NCBI GenBank assembly: GCA_041568335.1
Contig: JBFFZZ010000152.1
Coordinates: 1 to 7,477, forward strand
Origin: WVWW01 sp041568335
GTDB lineage: Bacteria > Acidobacteriota > Polarisedimenticolia > Polarisedimenticolales > Polarisedimenticolaceae
Direction of reading: 5' to 3'
Length of the DNA stretch: 7,477 bases
The notes under the pieces were generated by a model. The model had not been told where the DNA came from, did no database searches, and saw only the letters and a program-made list of their open reading frames with translations. Both the position numbers and the translations under genes were made by a program. This document shows, in pieces, positions 5,305 to 7,477 of the stretch; position 1 is the first letter of the stretch; every line of letters begins with the position of its first letter.

Positions 5305-6510
5305 GTGGAGTTGAACCGATTTCTCGATCAGATCCCACAGGCCCTGAGTCGCCTGTCGGTCGATCTCACCGTGAAATGGCAGAGTCACACCGCGCGCGAG
5401 GAGCTCGGTGACGGTCGGGGAAACCCCTGTTACCGGGCGCACTTCGGCCGCGAGAGCCCCTGCCCCGGTTGCAACGTTGCCGAGGTGATCGCCAAGCGAT
5501 CGACCGGGAGCTGGTTCCTCAGCGAGGAACGTGACGGAAGACCGGCGCATTTCGAGGTGACCGTCGCGCCGGTTTGCGACGAGGACGGCAAGGTCGTCGA
5601 GCTGATCGAGATCCTGCGCGACGCCACGCTGAGCTTCGCGGTCGAGAAGCACCTGATCTCCACGTCGGAGCAGCTCGAAACGGAGGTCGAGACACGGACC
5701 CGCGAGATCGGTCTGCTGTCCGAGCAGACCGATCAGCTGCGGGAGAACCTGAAGGCGCTTCGCGAAGATCAATCGGCGCTGATCCAGACCGAGAAGATGG
5801 CGTCCGTCGGCCGCCTCGCCGCCGGGCTGACCCACGAGATGCACACGCCGCTCGGGGCGCTGATGTCCAACGCCGAGATGCTCCGTCGTTGTATCGACCA
5901 GCTGCAGGAGACAACGGCGGGGATGCCGGATGTGCCCGTGCTGGCAAAACAGGTGGCCACGGCCGCCAAGCTGCTGGACCTTCAACGGTTGGCCGCGGAG
6001 CGGATGAAAAAGATTCTCGGGAGCCTGCGGATCTTTGCCCACCTCGATAAAGCCGAGGTCGAGGAGTACGATCTACACGTGGGGATCGACGCCGCGTTGG
6101 CGCTGCTGTCCCACTCGATGCGCGGCCGTGTGGAGGTCGAGAAGGACTACGGCGATCTCCCGCAGGTGATCTGCCGGCCCGACGCCATCAATCAGGTGTT
6201 CATGAATCTGCTGGAAAACGCATCCACGGCGATCGAGGGCGAGGGCCGCATCGCCGTCCGGACGAGACTGCTCGACGACCAGCGCGTCGAGCTGGTCTTC
6301 GAGGACAGCGGCAAAGGCATCCGGCCCGAGGATCTCGGCCGTGTCCTGGAGCCGGGCTTCACCACCAAACCACGGGGTGTCGGCACGGGATTGGGGCTGG
6401 CGATCGTCAAGAGCACGATCGACGACCACCGCGGCACGATCGAGCTGACGAGCCGTCTGGGTGAGGGAACCACGTACCGCCTCAACGTGCCCGTGCGAGG
6501 GATGTCGTGA
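5305..6510 (+). CDS. Soluble PAS-domain sensor histidine kinase with Cys-rich PAS motif
   Basis: A 401-residue protein from GTG 5305, with no membrane segment, so a cytoplasmic sensor. Residues about 5-110 are a PAS-like domain with NPCYRAHFGRESPCPGC (Cys42, Cys53, Cys56; C-x10-C-x2-C), a motif recurring in bacterial PAS kinases and suggestive of metal or redox sensing. Residues about 110-165 are a coiled coil. The HisKA domain follows, with His177 in GLTHEMHTPLG; Thr181 at H+4 fits a retained phosphatase function. The ATPase domain has the N box (NLLENA, 301-306), G1 (DSGKGI, 334-339), F box (GFTTK) and G2 (GTGLGLAIVKS, 360-370). The start is uncertain: GTG 5305 has GGGGA upstream, but GTG 5266, overlapping the regulator gene by 19 nt behind GGGAGG, and TTG 5311 are alternatives. 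It probably phosphorylates the upstream response regulator. Its stop overlaps the next gene's start. Confidence 0.92.
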   Translation: MELNRFLDQIPQALSRLSVDLTVKWQSHTAREELGDGRGNPCYRAHFGRESPCPGCNVAEVIAKRSTGSWFLSEERDGRPAHFEVTVAPVCDEDGKVVELIEILRDATLSFAVEKHLISTSEQLETEVETRTREIGLLSEQTDQLRENLKALREDQSALIQTEKMASVGRLAAGLTHEMHTPLGALMSNAEMLRRCIDQLQETTAGMPDVPVLAKQVATAAKLLDLQRLAAERMKKILGSLRIFAHLDKAEVEEYDLHVGIDAALALLSHSMRGRVEVEKDYGDLPQVICRPDAINQVFMNLLENASTAIEGEGRIAVRTRLLDDQRVELVFEDSGKGIRPEDLGRVLEPGFTTKPRGVGTGLGLAIVKSTIDDHRGTIELTSRLGEGTTYRLNVPVRGMS

Positions 6511-7477
6511 GACGGCTCGCTTTGTCGTGGGTCTTGCTCGCGGTTTGCGCGGCCCCCGCGGCCGGCGAGCAGCTCGGCAAGTACGAGTGGGACGGGGTCG
6601 AGCGCATCGTCGCCGTCGGGGACGTGCACGGCAGCTTCGACAAGCTGACGCACCTGTTGCGTGGCGTGCATCTGATTGACGACTCCGACGACTGGATCGG
6701 CGGCGGTGCCCATCTGGTTGTCGTCGGCGACCTGATCGATCGCGGGGCCGGCGGGCGAGCCGTGCTCGATCTGTTGCGCAAGCTGCAGGAGCAGGCACCC
6801 GGAGCCGGTGGGCGCGTGCACGTGCTCAACGGCAACCACGAGGTGATGAACCTCGTGCGCGACCTGCGCTACGTCAATCCCGCGGCCTACGCCGATTTCG
6901 CCGCCGAAGAAGACGCCAAGCAGCGCAGGACCGCGTTCAAACGTTTCAAGCGCCGCCACGACGGAGGCGATGTCGAGGCCGCGTTCGAGCAGCGCTACCC
7001 GCCGGGGTACTTTGCGCGTCTGGAGGCGTTCAACCCCGACGGCGAGTACGGCAAATGGCTTCTCGACCAGCCGATCCTGGTCAAGATCAACGGCGTGCTG
7101 TTCGTCCACGGCGGGCTGACCGAGCGCATCGCGGCCCTGGGGCTCGACGAGATCAACCGCCAGGTGATGTCGATGCTGAAGCGCCATCTCAAGGTGCGCC
7201 GCAAGCTCGAGTCTCGTGCCATCGTCGACGATCTGATGTCGTTCCGCGACGCGCAGCGGTCGACCCAGCGGTTCTACGAGCGCAACCGCAACAGCCTGGC
7301 GGCCCGCAGCTGGGTCGAGGCCGCGTTCGAGTTCGGAGAGATCGCCGAAGCCGAGCTGTTCGGTGTCGACGGGCCTCTGTGGTACCGCGGGAACTCGCTG
7401 GAGAACGAACGCATCGAGCGCGAGCGGCTGGCGGCCACGCTCGAGATCCTCGATGCGCGGGCCCTCGTCGTGGCCCA
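6507..7477 (+). CDS. Exported Shewanella-like (Shelph/SLP) PPP-type metallophosphatase, 3' end outside window
   Basis: The frame is open from GTG 6507 to the right edge (323 full codons). The start forms a GTGA overlap with the kinase stop and follows GAGG at 6497-6500. Residues 1-20 are a signal peptide (MRR, then hydrophobic LALSWVLLAV, then APAAG), implying periplasmic action. The two-metal phosphoesterase motifs are in order: GDVHG (38-42; Asp39, His41), GDLIDRG (74-80; Asp75, Asp78, Arg79), GNHE (109-112; Asn110, His111) and VHGG (200-203; His201). GNHEVMNL, the following RYVNPAAYADF, and GPLWYRG (289-295) are features of Shelph/SLP phosphatases, known as protein Ser/Thr or Tyr phosphatases. 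The window stops after LVVA plus the two bases 'ca', just where a conserved VVGHTP-like His motif is expected. It is the last visible gene of the operon and a possible opponent of the divergently encoded exported kinase. Confidence 0.88.
   Translation, partial: MRRLALSWVLLAVCAAPAAGEQLGKYEWDGVERIVAVGDVHGSFDKLTHLLRGVHLIDDSDDWIGGGAHLVVVGDLIDRGAGGRAVLDLLRKLQEQAPGAGGRVHVLNGNHEVMNLVRDLRYVNPAAYADFAAEEDAKQRRTAFKRFKRRHDGGDVEAAFEQRYPPGYFARLEAFNPDGEYGKWLLDQPILVKINGVLFVHGGLTERIAALGLDEINRQVMSMLKRHLKVRRKLESRAIVDDLMSFRDAQRSTQRFYERNRNSLAARSWVEAAFEFGEIAEAELFGVDGPLWYRGNSLENERIERERLAATLEILDARALVVA

Noticed and set aside
6537..6551. Lipoprotein signal (LAVC) in the phosphatase signal peptide
   Set aside because: The residue before Cys14 is Val rather than Gly, Ala or Ser, and a normal signal-peptidase I site (APAAG) follows; a plain Sec signal is more likely.
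6192..7187. Long minus-strand open frame (about 331 codons) opposite the kinase end and the phosphatase
   Set aside because: The plus strand carries intact histidine-kinase and metallophosphatase motifs through this entire interval, so the minus frame is a shadow.

Overview
This is a GC-rich, gene-dense chromosomal window, probably from a Gram-negative, free-living bacterium. Three things point that way: the high GC content, two exported enzymes with N-terminal signal peptides, and the mix of families (spermidine synthase-like protein with C-terminal helical repeats, nucleotide-transporter/HEAT/cNMP-fold fusion, Cys-rich PAS kinase, exported PI3/4K-like kinase). Acidobacteriota (Thermoanaerobaculia-like) or a deltaproteobacterial/Myxococcota-type lineage would fit, but this is only an impression and the phylum cannot be fixed without searches. 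I see no mobile element, CRISPR array, tRNA or rRNA.

Layout. (1) Positions 3-767 (+) hold the 3' end of a spermidine synthase-like gene, cut by the left edge, ending in TPR-like helices. (2) Positions 792-1616 (-) hold an exported protein with the catalytic signature of the PI3/4-kinase/HipA/FAM20C side of the kinase fold; it converges on gene 1 with 24 bp between stop codons. (3) Positions 1617-1702 form an 86-bp divergent promoter region. (4) Positions 1703-4819 (+) encode a 1038-residue fusion: NTT-type (ATP/ADP translocase family) membrane domain, long HEAT-like repeat region and C-terminal cyclic-nucleotide-binding fold. (5) Positions 4835-5284 (+) encode a single-domain response regulator. 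(6) Positions 5305-6510 (+) encode a soluble PAS histidine kinase with a C-x10-C-x2-C motif. (7) From 6507 (+) to beyond the right edge runs an exported Shewanella-like (Shelph/SLP) metallophosphatase, which starts in a GTGA overlap with the histidine kinase stop.

Genes 4-7 are tightly spaced (15-bp gap, about 20-bp gap, 4-nt overlap) and look like one operon, divergent from the exported kinase. The most interesting reading is a possible extracytoplasmic phosphorylation module: an exported kinase, an exported phosphoprotein-type phosphatase, and between them an adenine-nucleotide-translocase-like membrane protein that could in principle supply ATP outside the cytoplasm, all adjacent to a two-component pair. 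The individual gene calls are well supported. The functional link is inference from gene order and predicted export. A second notable point is that the cNMP-binding fold of the transporter fusion has lost the Glu and Arg that normally hold the cyclic nucleotide.
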